64,000 bases of DNA from Heterocephalus glaber (GCF_000247695.1 NW_004624743.1:4042739-4106738), one strand, 5' to 3'. Positions 23,800-37,949 are shown, counted from the first letter of the stretch. Made by a program: numbers and translations. The notes: generated from the letters alone by a model not told the origin.

Positions 23800-26330
23800 G
23801 AGACTTGGAGAAATCAGAGAACTCTGCACCCACTCCCCTCACTCCAATTTCTGACCTGTGACTTCCACCTCTCCATAGCAAGTCCCCATCTAATGGGGTG
23901 GAAAGGTATTGAGACAGCTTGAAAATTCATGGTTTCGCTCCTAATATGTCTCTCTCCAACTTCAACATATTTATCCTAGTTTTAGTTTCAAGGGGCATAG
24001 AAGTCTAACCCATCAAATGAGAAGTATTTTTTGGTGCACTTAACATTGAATATCACTAATGCCTCAAAAAGTCAAAATCAATGCTTTAGGCTAAATATTC
24101 CTGGTTTAACAATTCCTCCTGTTACGTCGTTTTCAGACTTAACTTCATCTTGATTTTGTTTCATTGGATTCTCCTTGGTTTAACTAGGACTAAACTAAAG
24201 TGTGGTATTAATTTGAACTTAGAACACACTCCAGGCTATGAAGAGCTCAAAAGATAAAATGTATCTTTGCTGCAGATGTAATATTTTGATCAATGCCAAT
24301 CTAAGATTTAAAACTATTATATTAAATTTTGGGGTTAACAAATTCTGGGCTTTAAGAAAAATTTTTAAGAAGTTTAAAAAAAAATGTGTACAATGGATAT
24401 ATAGTGGTGGCATAGATTTATACCTGTCCTAATTTTTATATTATTGAATTCATGACATTTCAGAAATAGTAATTCCTACTTAAAATTATTTACTTTTAAA
24501 ATAGTGGAAATTTAGTGGATGCTAGGATTTAACTATTTCACAAAGCCACCATTTATATATAAAATGAGTATGAAATTTTTTGTGAGTGATCTAAAGGTCA
24601 GGTGCTTATTAGTTTAGGGTTCAGCAACATAAAACTCAGTTTTATATACTTTGTATCAACATTACTTGAATTTTTGGACTGTGAAAAATTTTAGAGTTAC
24701 AGCTTGAAGTAAATCATTGGTTTTAAGTAATTTAGCCTGATGAAAATTTTCACTGTATTTGTGTGCACAAACGAAGTTAAACATAATATTTTTCCATTTG
24801 AATAGGAGTGTTTAGAAGAGAGACATAATTGTTTCTAACTCTGCGAGTAAAATGTCAATAACATTTTAAGCTAATCTATTTAATTTATGTTCTACTTGGC
24901 TCTCTCTATTTTAGATTAAAAACTCAAAAATTTCCTTAGAAAGTCAAAACAAATATTGTATTATAATACATAAAAAATTTTAAAATTCAGTTACTATTAA
25001 AATCTATACTATATTTTAAAATGTTTTTGTTGTGTGTTTTGCGTGGATGACATCTATTTTTTGTTTCAATATAAAAAATTTGAAACCAAAGTTTGATTCT
25101 TTTAGCCACCCTAGGCTGTAACTATTATTCAGCAAATTCAATTTTCTACAAAACTGTACCAGCATCCTGAAACTATCTCATGGTTGAATGGCTGGTATAT
25201 CATTCTTACGGTTTCCTCTGCAATCCATTCCACTAAACCAGTGAGACTCTGTAACAAAATTAGCCTCAATATGAGTGCATTCTTTCAAATATAATAAGGA
25301 AGTAAGAAAGTACTTGCAAGGTAAATTCCAATATATACGAAGATGTTGCTGTGGGGAATAGGGCACACTAAGAATCACAGCCCGAGGGGCTCAGGTGCCC
25401 CGCCCCCCCCATGCTTCTCTAGAGAACTGGTCTGTGATAACTATGTCTACACAGACCCTAAATCTGCAGAAGAAAGTGTGCTGTGATAGGAGTGCCACTA
25501 CAGGAAATTCCAACAGTGCTTCAGCAAGTCTTCATGGGCAGACAGGACCACAGAGCTGCCACAGCGCCTTCCTCCAGAGCATCCTGGGTAGAGCTACTGC
25601 TGCCTGGAGCTGCAGGTAAGGTAGGGCAATGGCCAGCCAAGCCAAGCTGTGGAACATTCTTGTGCCTATGTCAAAGGGGAAGAAATGGAGTCAAAATATG
25701 TTCCTTTCTTTATGGTGAAGCCACAGGCACGGACAAAGTGACATGTCCCAGTTGGTGAAAATATCACGCAGGTAGTCTTCAGGTAACAAATCTATGGAAA
25801 ATATTCTGTTTTTGTTGTCGACCACCCACTACTACAATGAGACGGTCAGTTGCTCCAAAAGGAGTTGACCACATTGTTCTCTTTGCCAGGAAGATCTTCC
25901 AAGGTACATCTTTGTCTGGAGGCTGCTTGTGTGTGCTATTTTAGCACACTGCTGTCTCACAAACTCTCTAGTGAGTGTCTCTTCTGCAGAGTTGAGGGTG
26001 TGCGAAATCCACCCTTGTGTGTGATGAGTGTACAGGACTTACAACTTTGTACAGCATGCGTGTATGGGAAACGCTTCATCTTACCCGAAGACCTGTCTGG
26101 CCTCTCCCTTCAGCACCTGTGAGGTAGTCTTGAAGCCCTTGGAAAGCCCTCTCTTGTTCTCAGGGTGTCTGGGTCACATTAGGTAGCCTATGTTAGTGTT
26201 GCGATGGATGACAGGTGCATTGTGTCATCCTGATCCTGGTAGGATATGAAAACTAATTTGAATCATGAATGTGGTGAATGGGTGAATTCTGTCTTCACAA
26301 CTGAGCTTCAGTAAAAAGTCTCCAGGGCTG
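23800..26330. other. Intronic, nothing recognised
   Basis: Very AT-rich at 24.0-25.1 kb. From 25.4 to 26.3 kb it is more GC-balanced with open frames of up to 91 codons, but with no motif, splice arrangement or repeat that I can identify. Confidence 0.45.
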
Positions 26331-26359
26331 AGGTCAACTTCTTGGTTGGCAAAAGTGTT

Positions 26360-26720
26360 GGCTTCCTGTGTCACATCATTGCTGAGAGAAGGCAGCACTC
26401 TTCAAAATGCCACTGGGACAGCATGGACCTCCTAGGCTCTGCCCCTCGAGCCTGTGCCCTTGGCTGATTTTCGCCTGTACCAAGACTTTTCCACCTCTTC
26501 TGTGAATCTTTCTAGCAAAATATCAAATCTGAGAAGGATCTCAGGCACATGTAAATATACAACTAATGTCAGTGAGGTTGGACTGGGAGAGTCCTAAACT
26601 CTGCAGAGTGGGGTTTAAGGGTTGTAGGTTTCACTGAGGAATTTTTTAACATTTGTAAAATTGACAGTTGGAAAAGGGGCCTTGATTGCTTGAGAGGGTT
26701 TTATCTAAAATGTCTCTGAC
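26360..26720 (+). mobile_element. Possible degraded ERVL-type LTR
   Basis: 'cctcttctgtgaatctttctagcaaaatatcaaatctgagaaggatct' resembles a motif I associate with old ERVL-class LTRs. The match is from memory and the ends are not defined. Confidence 0.3.
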
Positions 26721-29642
26721 TTCATGGGCCAGAATTTAATGACTCTTTGGGATTCAAAAATAATTGTAAGCTTTCTCTCTTTTTTATTCTTTGAGAAAGT
26801 CGACATAAAAATCCAATGAAATTTATTTATTTTGGCTCCTAAATATACTCATTAAGCCCTTGACTCTTAAGATGTACCTTCTCTATATTTCCTGGTCTTA
26901 TTTTTAATTTCGGGATGATCCTTATTTTTATGAATATGAACCTAATAAAATTCCCAAGCAACTAGTGTTACTTATTCACTTTCATTTTTCAGTAACAAAA
27001 CAATTCAACATTATTGTCCTGCATTTCTTTAATATCAATTCTGCCATGGTTTATAAGCTCTTGCGGAGCATTACTTTGACCATCTATGCAGGATTACTTT
27101 GAAATCCCCTGAGAGACTGCAGTCAGGTTTTCTGAAAGTTATAGACCATGGTGACATATATAAATAATTCTGCACCACAGTTCACATCGGATAACAATTT
27201 TTCTCTGTGCTCCTTTCCAAATGATGTTTTATTCCATGAGCTTCTTTAAAAAAATCTAAACCCTGGTTGCTTCAGTGATTTGTTTACCTCGCAAGCTTTC
27301 TCAATGAAAGTATATGAGGCTTTCAAACTCCTGTCGAAGATTTAACTTCAATGGTCCAATTGTAGCACATTTCAGCTTGATGGAAAAAGCAAGAAGAAAA
27401 ACATGAGGACCCAAGTTCTACACTCTACCACCAGTGCAGGGATTACTTCAAACTACTAAAATTAATATACAGATTTTCTGAGAAAATTATTTTCACTCTC
27501 ATGGTTGCTCTCAGAAAATCTGTTTTGGTTCGAAGTTTGTTCTCTGTTGGAATTACATAAAAAGTTAGGTCTATAACTACAGCAATCCTGCATTTCACTA
27601 AAATGATCTGGCTTTGCTTTATGCTCCTAGTACACACAAATATTTGATTATAGTGCAAAAACTATTGGCTAAACCACAAATTTGATGTTCACTTGGATTT
27701 CTTGTAGCATTATTTTCACCCTATTGCTCTTTTTCTAATAATTCCCATTTTTTTTCCCAAAATGCACCAATGGGAGACTCCAATAATTACCCCCCTCCAA
27801 AATTGAAAATAACTTGCCTTTTTGGCTGATATTTAATCCTTGATTGGGAAAGAGATCACTACGATCGTTTTCTAAAATTCTTTGCATCTCACTTCCTCTA
27901 GAGTTTGAGATTCTTGGGCAAGAGGAGGAAATAATACATCTTCGAGAATTTTTTCAAGAACATTTTACTTCTGAACTTTCATTAGACCAACCCCAAATGT
28001 GTGAGATTAGGAGGTCCATCTCTCAGCAGTAAAAATGACTTCTCAGTTACTGTGATTTGACATAGGCAGTATTTGTGATTTTTTTTTTTTTTAGCCTACT
28101 CTGACAGTGCCAAGCCGATCTAGGGATTCCTAACACCCAACCCAGCAAAATAAAAGATGAGCAGGACTTGGTGAGCTCTAGGCCTTCTGTGCACTGTTTA
28201 CTTACATAACCTTGACCTTAAGCAGCACAAGAGCTTATAGCTTTTTGCAAAGAGCCAAACAGTCACACTAAGAAGTTCATGCCGTCTTTTGTGATTAGAT
28301 CTTGACCCTGGGAAAAAAGATGCAGAGAAAAATCAAAGAAAAGATGGAACTCTGGTGAGGGGGTGTCCTTCTCTCAAACTTACTGGCATTTAGAAAGCTG
28401 AGACTGAAAGTCAGCAGGGAGGACACATTGCCACATTTAACTTCTTTTATGATGAAAGTCTTCTTAAGTAACAAGAATATCCTAGGAAATATATCACACA
28501 GGATGATTGCCTATAAAGATTTAGGAAACATAAAATATGCCATTCTAAACTGTGGCTATATATTTAAACTATCTGCCTTCTAGCACTGAGATTTTGACTG
28601 CCTTGAGAAATATTCCTACAGGAAAAAAAAAGAATTGGGACATCATCTGCTTCTCAGAGCTACCTCCAGGAGATATTATTACCAGCAGAAGTCAGGAAGT
28701 AAGAACACCTAAGTTTGTCTTTTTAGTCTCACACTAGAAATGTAAATTGCCTTTTGTCTTTTCTTTGAAAGTACAGAGCAATCTGCCTTCCCGTTGAAGC
28801 TCGGCCCTATCTCCCAGCATCGTCTCTTATATCACTCCAAGAACTTTCCATTTCATCAGAGCAAGCTGTAGCCTGGTTCCCCCTTCGTGGCAGATGTGTA
28901 ACTTAGGTGGCAGTGGAAGGCTTGATGCTTTTAGTAATTCTCCGCAGACCTTGGGAATCCCTCCTCTCTCCTAGTCTCTTTGACGAGTTTCACCCTATCT
29001 CGGGCAGAAATGACTCCGCACAAAGCTGTGTGTAGGAGCACAGGAGTGATCTGAGAGCCCAGCCGTGTCTCCTAGCCCAGCCTGGCTTCTGAGGGGAGGA
29101 GTGTCAGAGCGTGGATGGAGGTCGTGTGGCTGGTGGCAGAGTGGAGTCTTCCTAGGGGAGCCGAGCACGAGTGTATGTGTCCTAGGACACCAGTGGGAGG
29201 GATTTTCCTTTAACTTCTCCTGACCATTCTCGATCCCGCTGGCAAATTACGGAAGCTCTAATGGAGACAAGACTGGCAGGTCACATATTTAAGTTAAAAT
29301 TATAATTAAAAATTCATCATTTATCTGAAATTCCAATTTAATGACTGTGCTGTATTTTTATTTGCTAACTTTAGCAGCTCTGAATAAAAAGGATGGAAGA
29401 TGCTGACTCTAATCTGAGGAGGAACAAAGCCCAGCTTTGCTCTGAACCAAACTTTGCTTCTTTTTTTTCTTAGTAAGTTCGGAGAGTGTTGATTACTGCA
29501 ATAAAAATGGTATCAGAAGGGAAAAGTTAGATTTATTCTTACTTATGTAATATATTAGAATACTTCAGAAAGGAAGAAAAGTGTAGTGCAATTTTATTAT
29601 TTAAAAGTAATATTATTTTCATGAACTTACGAAAAATACCCT
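26721..29642. other. Intronic, nothing recognised
   Basis: Ordinary intron sequence. The 29.2-29.4 kb part may be an ancient repeat but I cannot name it. No exon or RNA gene was seen. Confidence 0.45.
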
Positions 29643-29800
29643 TTTGGTGGTACTGGTTATTAATTTCAGGACCTTCACACTAAGCTACGTCCCATTCCTT
29701 TTATATTTTGAGACATGGTCTTGCTAAATTGCTTACCTGACAAGTCTCAAACTTGAGATCACCCTGCCTTAGCCTCCTAGGGTGTGGGGATGACAGGGCT
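29643..29800 (-). mobile_element. Old B1-ID type SINE
   Basis: 'ggtactggttattaatttcaggaccttcacactaagctac' (ID-like half), then 'attttgagacatggtcttgctaaatt' and 'accctgccttagcctcctagg' (B1-like half), read as reverse complement. Same family as the copies at 32771 and 57176. Confidence 0.75.
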
Positions 29801-32460
29801 AATCTGGCTTCTTTTAAGTATCACGAACTGCTGAATATTTTATTTGTCTTTACAGATACTTTTGTTACTAGCTTGACTGCAAAGCAGGAAATGAGTCCCT
29901 GTGTTTGGGCTTCTGAGATTTGTCTTCGGTTCACACTTACAGAACACTGGAAGGATCAGGCTTTCCTATCGGATTCATCGTTTTACTTTGAGTCATTTCT
30001 AATTGGTTTTGTGTGTCCCATTACACCAGAAGCTTAATGACGATAAGACACGGTGCCTGTTTATGAAGACTCCAAAGGACTGAGTACAGATGATGCAGAT
30101 GTGTCTGTCCCATGCCTACTCCACACACCTCGAATGCCTTGAGTTTCATGAAAGGGGGAAAATCACCTCGAAGAGGGCCATCTTCTAGGTGTCGAAAACT
30201 GAGCAGCCCCTTGATAATTTCCCATAAAATGGACGTGTAAGTAGGTACGTTGGAATCTTTTTTCTGATTTAGGGCGTGAAAAGGTACAAAAAGACTGGAA
30301 CATTGATTACGTCACTTTGCGAGGGTTACAGAAAAGACTTCTAGCTGCTCAATGTCTTGCAGCCACCAGGGTGATGGTGGACAGTGAAACTGGCGTAGGT
30401 CCCAGGTAAACCGATGTCCTTGAGTGTTCTTACCCTCAGATGTGCTGTGACAGAGAGTCAGCATGTCACTTGCTTGGTGATTATTTTGAAATGAAATGGG
30501 TTCATATGTTTGGCTGTATTATGGTCAATGGTTAACGAATTCAGAGTTCCAACGACCAAAAAATAAAGTGACAAGGCTCTGTCCAACTGACATTGATATA
30601 TTACTGGTTTTCCAAGTAGGAAAGATAACTTCTAGACTCAGACCAAATATGAGGGTACACTCTGTCTAATAAAAAGCATTAATCATTTTCTTTTGGTTAA
30701 TCTGCTTTTATCCAGTTAATTACTGCCTTTTGAGGCACATGTAAATGTTGAACAATTTATTAAAATTTGTATCCATGCCCATTCTATTGTATACCCATGC
30801 AGATCAATATTTTTATATGTTAGCATTTTAGTCAACATAGTTGAATTAATAATTAATAATTTCTCATAGTAGGAGTGCATATATAAGCTAAATAAAAGCA
30901 TGGATGATATTTTCCATCATTTAATACTATTATACAATTACATCTAATAAAATGGAAGTCAAATATAAACATAATATAATCAGAATCTTAAATTTGGACA
31001 TACTTATTGATTTATGATAAGTGAAAAGGGATTCAAAAGATAAAATTTAGTATGTTCACATGCTGGCATTTAGCATTGGAAAATTAAGGTAATATAGCAT
31101 GCAGTAATACATATACTGTTATTAATTTTATTTATGAACAATTTCCTTTGGCAACACTGTTATGTAATATAGCCCTTGTGCTTTTCTTACATATTTTTTC
31201 ATTTTTGCAGAAACATCTGTTAACTAGAAAAGCTGTATGATTTCAAATTTTAAGGTAATTTATCAAACTCCCTGAAAATAAAGAAACTCTGTTTTGAGGA
31301 CATAAGATAATTAACAACAAAAAGAACAAACATATATTCATCCTTTGGCATTATATTACCCTGCACTGTCTTGTCTTCTCCCCATAAACCTCCTGAAAAT
31401 CACCCTTCAGAACATCTGTGCCGGGTGTTACCTGTCACTAAATATGAGCCATAGCTCAGCAAAGCACTTACTGTGGCTGGCCCCACCCACCCAAACCCCA
31501 CAGAATTCGTGGATTAGGGGTCTGCTTTTTTCTATCACCTGGCAGTGTGTTTTTAGCACTGTTTGCTGTTGTTATTGTTCATTTGTTGTTGTTTTTTTCT
31601 TTCTTTATAGGACGGAGGGACTAATGAAGGTTTAAAAATCCAAATACCATCAAGAAAATGCCAAAATTAACTATGTTTTACATTTAATATGAAAAATGTG
31701 AAAAAACCTATAAAGAAAATTTTTACAATGACTATGATCACTTCTTGAAGAATAACTGATTTCTACTGACGTTTCCAAATAAAACGAAACCCTTCTTAAC
31801 ATTCTTGAGTTTCCCCTGACAAAATGGCTCAAGCTTGCTGGGCTCTCTTGCTTGTCTTCTACTGGCAGCCTCTAGCTGGTTGCTCCATTCTGCAACTGTA
31901 GTTACATAAGGTACCCCTGACTCATTCTCCTCAGCTCAGCCCATGAACACTCATCTTGGTCTCCCAACCCTTTCTGCTTTTAAACTATTCTCTACCCTAG
32001 ACTCTAGACCAATGGCCTTTGGGCAGGTAGCTCCGGGACTCTCATTAAGCACACCCCTGGAAGCAGAGCCTCCTGGCTAATGACCTGTGCACATGCACCC
32101 AGTGCTCTGCTTTGTTTCTGACCCCACACTTCACAACTGATACTCAGAAATGGCTCCTCATCTTGTTCTTGGTGCATCCGAACAACTGCTACCACGCACA
32201 TGATGCCATGCTACTTTTCAAATTCGTAGTTGTTCAACTAGGTTGTCCTTTCTGAATCCAGTAGGGAGACTTAGTTCTGATAATCAGTTTTACTCTGCTA
32301 AATCATTTCTGTACTTGGGTATTTGCTGAGATCTGGCCCTCTCAGTCCTGATCTTTGAAGAAGGCATATATATATATTCTCATTTTTTTCATCAACATGA
32401 ATTGCAAAAGCTTCATAAAGAAGTACAAGATTCCTTTGAATTTGGCAGTTAGCACGGACA
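29801..32460. other. Intronic, nothing recognised
   Basis: No convincing exon or repeat body. Short open frames at 29753-30037 and 31345-31635 show no known motif. Confidence 0.45.
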
Positions 32461-32462
32461 GT

Positions 32463-32985
32463 GCAGTGCCATGGACTGAATGTCTCCCCAACTGTACAAG
32501 TTGACGGGTGACAGAGGCTTTGAGAGGTGACTCAGTCATGTGGTTAGAACCCTCGTGAGTGGGACTGGTGCCTTATGAAGGAGCCCCCGAGACCTTGTTT
32601 GCTCTTTTCTGCCCTGAAGGCAGGAAGTGGGAATACATCATCTATGAACCAGACAGTGCGCCTTCACCAGACATGAATCTCCCAGCGCCTGGGTCTTGAG
32701 AATTTCCCATGCTCCCCAAAATGTGCAAAATATATTTCTACTTTTCACATACTATCAAGATTAGGATGTATGTGCCCTACTAGGGATTGAACCCAGGACC
32801 TTCACACTGAGCTACATTTCCAGAATTTTTTTATTATTTTGAGTCACTAACTGGCTAAATTGTCAGGGCTGGACTCAAAGTTTTCATCTTCCTGCCCTAG
32901 CTTCCCAAAATGCTGGCAGAACAGGTGTGCACCACCATGCCTGACATGATATTTTCTTATCAGCCTAAATAGACTAAGATGCATA
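32463..32985 (+). mobile_element. MaLR-type LTR interrupted by a SINE
   Basis: 'ccatggactgaatgtctcccc', 'gaggtgactcagtcatg', 'gaaccctcgtgagtgggactggtgcctta', 'catctatgaaccagacagtg', 'cttcaccagacatgaatctcccagcgcc', and after the insert 'tattttcttatcagcctaaatagactaag'. This matches an MST/MLT1-like solo LTR in order, split by the element at 32771-32947. Confidence 0.75.
32771..32947 (-). mobile_element. Old B1-ID type SINE inside the LTR
   Basis: 'ctagggattgaacccaggaccttcacactgagctac' then 'ttttgagtcactaactggctaaattg' and 'ggtgtgcaccaccatgcctgacatg', read as reverse complement. Being nested, it is younger than the LTR. Confidence 0.8.
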
Positions 32986-35640
32986 GATTATGAAAATAAT
33001 GGAATTGCTTTATTTATGTGTTTACTAAATATTTTTTTTGCCTGTTATCAGACTTCGTGCAATCTTGATAAACATCTAACCCTAAGACTGTACTTTATTG
33101 AACATCACTACTCCTATGTCATCTTCTTTGCATTAAAGATGAGGTCATGGCATTAGCTGTTATCTCCCTCTGTGTTCTCCTGTAGCATAAGCTCATCAAA
33201 AAACTTGCCAAAAAAAATTCTCAGGTAGGTGTTTAGGTTTGAAAATCCAGTAACATCCACCTTTACCTTTATGTGAACATGGACAATTCTATATTCTCCT
33301 CACTCCCGCATATCCAAGTCAGACCCCATAATGCTGAATTATGAGGAGGAAGAAAGCCAATAAACTTCTAAATGGTTAGTAGCAGATGGTGTTTATTTAA
33401 ATAACATTCTTCTTGTAGACAAGGCTGAAAGTCTATCATTGTCTCCTTAACTGTAGTTTCAATTAAGTCGCTCATCAGACACCTAAATAAGGTGAGTGTA
33501 TACGAATCTTGAAAATGTAGGGGAATAATTCCCCTGCTGTTACTGAATTCTAGTGTTCTACAAAAAGGCATTCAGTTCTTGGAAGTTGTTTTCCAACAAA
33601 GCAGTTTCTTTTCTTTCTCATTTGGCCCTATTTGACAACAGGTGCAGGGCTCCAAGTGGATGAAGCTAAGGGTCCTTATTAATATCTAGATGCCATCCAG
33701 TTGCCCTCCTGGAAGGAATGACTCCCTCCCTCCCTGCCCCAGCGTTTTCTCCATGATCACCACTGAGGTTCCATCTTATTGACCCTTGAAGGAATTCTTC
33801 AGGCTCAAAGCTCTTCTACCAGATCAAATTTCAAAAGAACAGCATGGTACTCGCTGCTCATCTGACCTCTGCTTTACCCATGAGCTGGACTCTAGAGACT
33901 TTAAACTTTCAAATTCAATTTCCGCTCCTTGAAGGTTCCCTAGGCAGGAGTAACCAGGAGTTCGGCAGCAACTCTAATCACTGTCCTACTGTCACTGAAT
34001 GTATCTTTCAGTGCAGATTAGGATGGCTTAGTTGCTGAGGGCGGGTGATGTTGCCACTTGTACTTTTCACACCAATATTAAGAAAGGGGTAGAGGTGGAG
34101 GAGGACCAGGAAATGTTTTTTTTCTATTGGAAATTTGTGGACTTCAATGAAACTGACATAATCCATGTGCTATTTCTTCCCCGGACTCATTTTATCAGGC
34201 AGCACATTTAGTAGGTTATATATTGATTTTTCAAAGTATGCTGATCAACCAAAAATGTTCCACCTTCCCTGAAGCCCTCATTGCATGGAAGGTCTCTGCT
34301 CTGTTAAGTCATGTTCAAAATTTTCCCCTAGTTTGGCAGAGAGGGGACAGTAAATGTCTTCTGAACCCATGATTGAATCAACATGAATGTTACCAGTTTC
34401 TGCATGCTCTCTCCCCTAATCACACTTTATAAACATTTAATTGAATTATTTCAATTTAAAATTTGTTGAAAGCTAATAAGCAATTACTTTTAGGTGCCCA
34501 TAAGAGAACCTGCAAACTTATTAAAGTCTAAACTATTTTTGAAGCCATTCGTTCTCATTGATTTCCACCAGGCAGTCATGTAGAAACCGAAGGCCTAAGG
34601 TAGTACAATACATTTCACTCTGACTAGAAAAATATAAAACTGTACTTAGTTGTAAAATTTTGATTTTGACCTTAGCATCAGTCAGAGTCATCTTTCTTGT
34701 ATGCTTCTATTTTTCAAATTACTTGGAGCCTCTGTGAACATTTACATTCTCCTCTCATCTCCCAAGAGTCTGGCAGGGCCTAGAAATGGGTATTTTTTCA
34801 GTAGCTCTGCCCCTCATGTCAGGATCAGGATTTTGTGTCTGACTGACTGAATTAGAGCATTCAGCACAAGCTCCTCAAGATGCTGTCACACATTTCTTGG
34901 TGAATACGTGTCATTTATCTTTATGTTCCAACAGTCTTATTGGATGTAGGGTTTTTAAATTTTCCATTTATTAAAAGCCTAGCTAATATTTGATTTTTTT
35001 GTCTTAAACATTTAAAAAAACTTCAAGGAAAAATATGAAATAAAGTTTAGCAACTTCTTTAGAAGACAGTGTCTACTGGTGTGAGTCCAGGTTTATTTAA
35101 ACACCATGACATTACAACGAATATATCAACTGAGAAAACCCATTTTCATTTCAAATTTTTCCATATAAATACTCTTCATCAAATTTATTATTGTTTTACT
35201 TTGGCTTATAGTCTGAAAAAATTAAACACTGAAAGTGTCTATCAAGTTTTGCACTTTTCCTGCTAAACGCAGTAAAAAATGGCTCCAAGGCTCTAAAACA
35301 AATGTCACTTTCATCAGAGCAAAGGAATATTTGACTTTCAAATAAAAATGTAGCTTAGTTCATGTTGTGGAGAAATGTAAAAGTTAGTTAAGTGTTAGAA
35401 AATACTGTAAGGTGGAAAGAGAAATATGAGTGGGTATAGACCATAGTGAGAGTATTCTCAAAGGCTCAGTTACAAAGATTAGATGTGGAATTTTGGTAAA
35501 GCAGAACACTCTAAGTTCAATTGCAATCTTGTAAAGGCTATGGGAGGCTAGTCAGAAATCTGTAATTTTTTTCTATATTCTTTGGAGGTATCTCATATAG
35601 GAAAAGCAATGTGATATTTAAATTAATGTGTGTAATTTAT
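32986..35640. other. Intronic, nothing recognised
   Basis: AT-rich intron with no exon, RNA gene or repeat that I can name. Confidence 0.45.
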
Positions 35641-36178
35641 TTCACTTAACATTATGTTATCAAAGTCACCCATTTTCCCACGAATGCCTCAGGATTATCG
35701 TTTTTTATAGCAGAGTAGTCCTCCGTAGTGTGGAAATATCACATTTACTTTATTCATTTATCTGTAGATGGACATACAGGCCACTTCCAAGATTTAGCTG
35801 GTAAGAACTGTGTCACTATAAACATCGGTATGCATATGGATGATGTCTTTAAATCTTTAGGGAAGATGCCTAGAAGGAGAATAACAGGGTCGAATGGAAT
35901 TTCTACCATTAGTTTTCTGAGGAATCTGCACACTGATTTCCATAGTGGAAATGTAAAAAGGCTCCTCTCCACACCCCCTGCATCCTCCCCAGCATTTGTT
36001 ATTTGATTTTTGGTGGTGGTGCGGGGGTAACTAGGGTTGAACTCAGGTCCTTGTGCTTGCGAGGCAGGCGGCGGAACCACTGAGCTAAATCCCTTGCCCC
36101 TATTATTTTTCTTGCTCATAGACATTCTTTCTGGAGTGAGATGGTAGAAATCTACCCCTTAAAGAGAAAAAGCACTTC
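35641..36178 (-). mobile_element. L1 3' fragment carrying an ID insertion
   Basis: Reverse-strand L1 ORF2-end sequence: 'agcagagtagtcctccgtag', 'cattcatttatctgtagatggacata', 'agggtcgaatggaatttct', 'ctgaggaatctgcacactgatttccatag', 'cagcatttgttatttgattt', then after the insert 'cattctttctggagtgagatgg'. The ID element at 36011-36100 splits it. Confidence 0.85.
36011..36100 (-). mobile_element. ID SINE inside an L1
   Basis: 'ctagggttgaactcaggtcc', 'gaggcaggcggcggaaccactgagctaaatccc' read as reverse complement, with a CCACCACC-rich tail rather than pure A. Left and right flanks are both L1 and rejoin as 'gttatttgattt|cttgctcatag'. Confidence 0.9.
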
Positions 36179-36492
36179 TTTTCCTTCAGTTGACTTTTGG
36201 TCTGTCTGTGTGCAAGCATATATGTATACATTCATATAAATACTGGGTGCATCCATATGTACATACATAATTTTCTTGAGTTTTGGTTTCCTGAATTGTA
36301 CCCCATTCTGTCTAATACAACACAAAAATGGAGTTCATATAATTTTAGTACTTCATTGATACCACCTACTGCAGCCTGAAATACTGCTATTATTTTGAGT
36401 GTTTTTCTTGAAGTAATCTTGCATTTGGATCTAAACTACACTTCCACACCATACACTCAAATCTAGTAACGCACGCAGTCAATAAGTGAAGG

Positions 36493-36529
36493 CACACACA
36501 TACACACACACACACACAAACACACACAG
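36493..36529. repeat. (CA)n microsatellite, interrupted
   Basis: CA repeats with one T and one extra A interruption. Confidence 0.95.
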
Positions 36530-37189
36530 AGAAAAAAAGAGGAGAAAAGAAACCTTTGTGAATAGTTCGATTAGAAATGTGTAGCTATAAAATACCTCAC
36601 AGACACATATTTTGCCCCAAAATGTTTAAATAGTTTATCATATTTATTTTCATGAAGCCTTATAGTTGACTCTGGACTTGTGAATACTGAAAACTTTTTT
36701 TCCTTATGGAAAATAACCATAAAAATAAGGTGCAAATATCATTAAGAATTAGTAGGAGATTGCTTGCTCAAACTTAGTGACACTATTGCAAGTTACATCG
36801 TGTTCTTCTTTTCAGATATATAAAGGATAGAGATAAAATATCTAATGGCAGTGACAACAGTAACAAAGCATGATAATTATTTTATATACATAAAATATAT
36901 TTTTATTATCTATGTCTACATCAGCTTACTTTTCCAGGTGTTTTTATATTTATTTTTAAATTCCCCGCGACGTGGGAATGGAGAGGTTATTGCCCTGTAC
37001 CTCCTTGTCCTACAGGAATTATTTCCTTATGGTGATATTAATTGCTGCAATTTACTTACAGTTCCTCAAATGGGTGTCACTTGTCTCTATGAATAATGAA
37101 TAGTTAACTTATCTTAGGTGTTTTTCATTGAACCCAATTACTTAAAATTCTATAAATAAACCAGATAGGTTTAATTTTAGGCCTTTGGT
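36530..37189. other. Intronic, nothing recognised
   Basis: AT-rich intron. No feature beyond low complexity near 36.88-36.95 kb. Confidence 0.45.
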
Positions 37190-37465
37190 TGCATGCTGTC
37201 AGCATCATTGGATTGAGAAATGACACACCCCTGCGTGTGTCTGGGCCATGGAGCCGTGGCCTGGGAGTCTCTATCTGGCCTCTCGTCCCTTCCTCTCTGT
37301 GCTGCTCCCCTGCTCGGCTTCCTGGTCCTCATGAACTGAGCAGCTCTGCACCACACCCTGATGCCATGCTGGCCCTGCCTTGGGGCCAGTGGACCATGCA
37401 CTGCAACTATAAACAAGTCAAGGCCCTCAGTGTTGTGTGCCAGTGAGGGGAAAGCTGACTACTAC
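37190..37465 (+). mobile_element. MaLR-type LTR (3' part)
   Basis: Contains 'catgaactgagcagctctgcacc', 'tgatgccatgctggccctgcc', 'gtggaccatgcactgcaac', and 'cagtgaggggaaagctgactac' at the end, in the order of rodent MaLR LTRs. It is GC-rich in an AT-rich intron, which explains the local open frames. Confidence 0.6.
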
Positions 37466-37949
37466 AAATTGTATAGATAGCATGCTAACGTTGAGAATTC
37501 TGCCTTACATTCTTTCAGTGAATAGCATATGTCAATCTACTCTCATAGTTTTTTACATTGAGTAGGAGCAGCTGATTTATTTATAAGAAGACTTATTTTG
37601 GTAATAATAAAATCATATATTGTGATAAATGTGGATGCAAAGTACATGAGTTTTTTAGCCACAGTCTATTTTGTTTCTGCTTTTGGAAACACTGTAAGTT
37701 CCTGGGCCTGAGCATTCATTGAGGGCAGGTTTCATAAATCTAAAATGTACATCAGAATCCTAAGGCAATCACTAAAATAACAAAGCATTAGAGCTAACAA
37801 ATCAACAAAGGATACAAAGTGGAATCTTTAAACATTCATTTAATGCAAATGAAGCCACAAAGATATAATAAATACGAAATAAAGAGCAAAATGATCAATT
37901 TAAGCCCAATCAGTTGACAAATCAAATTTAAATGGTTAAAATGTTTCAG

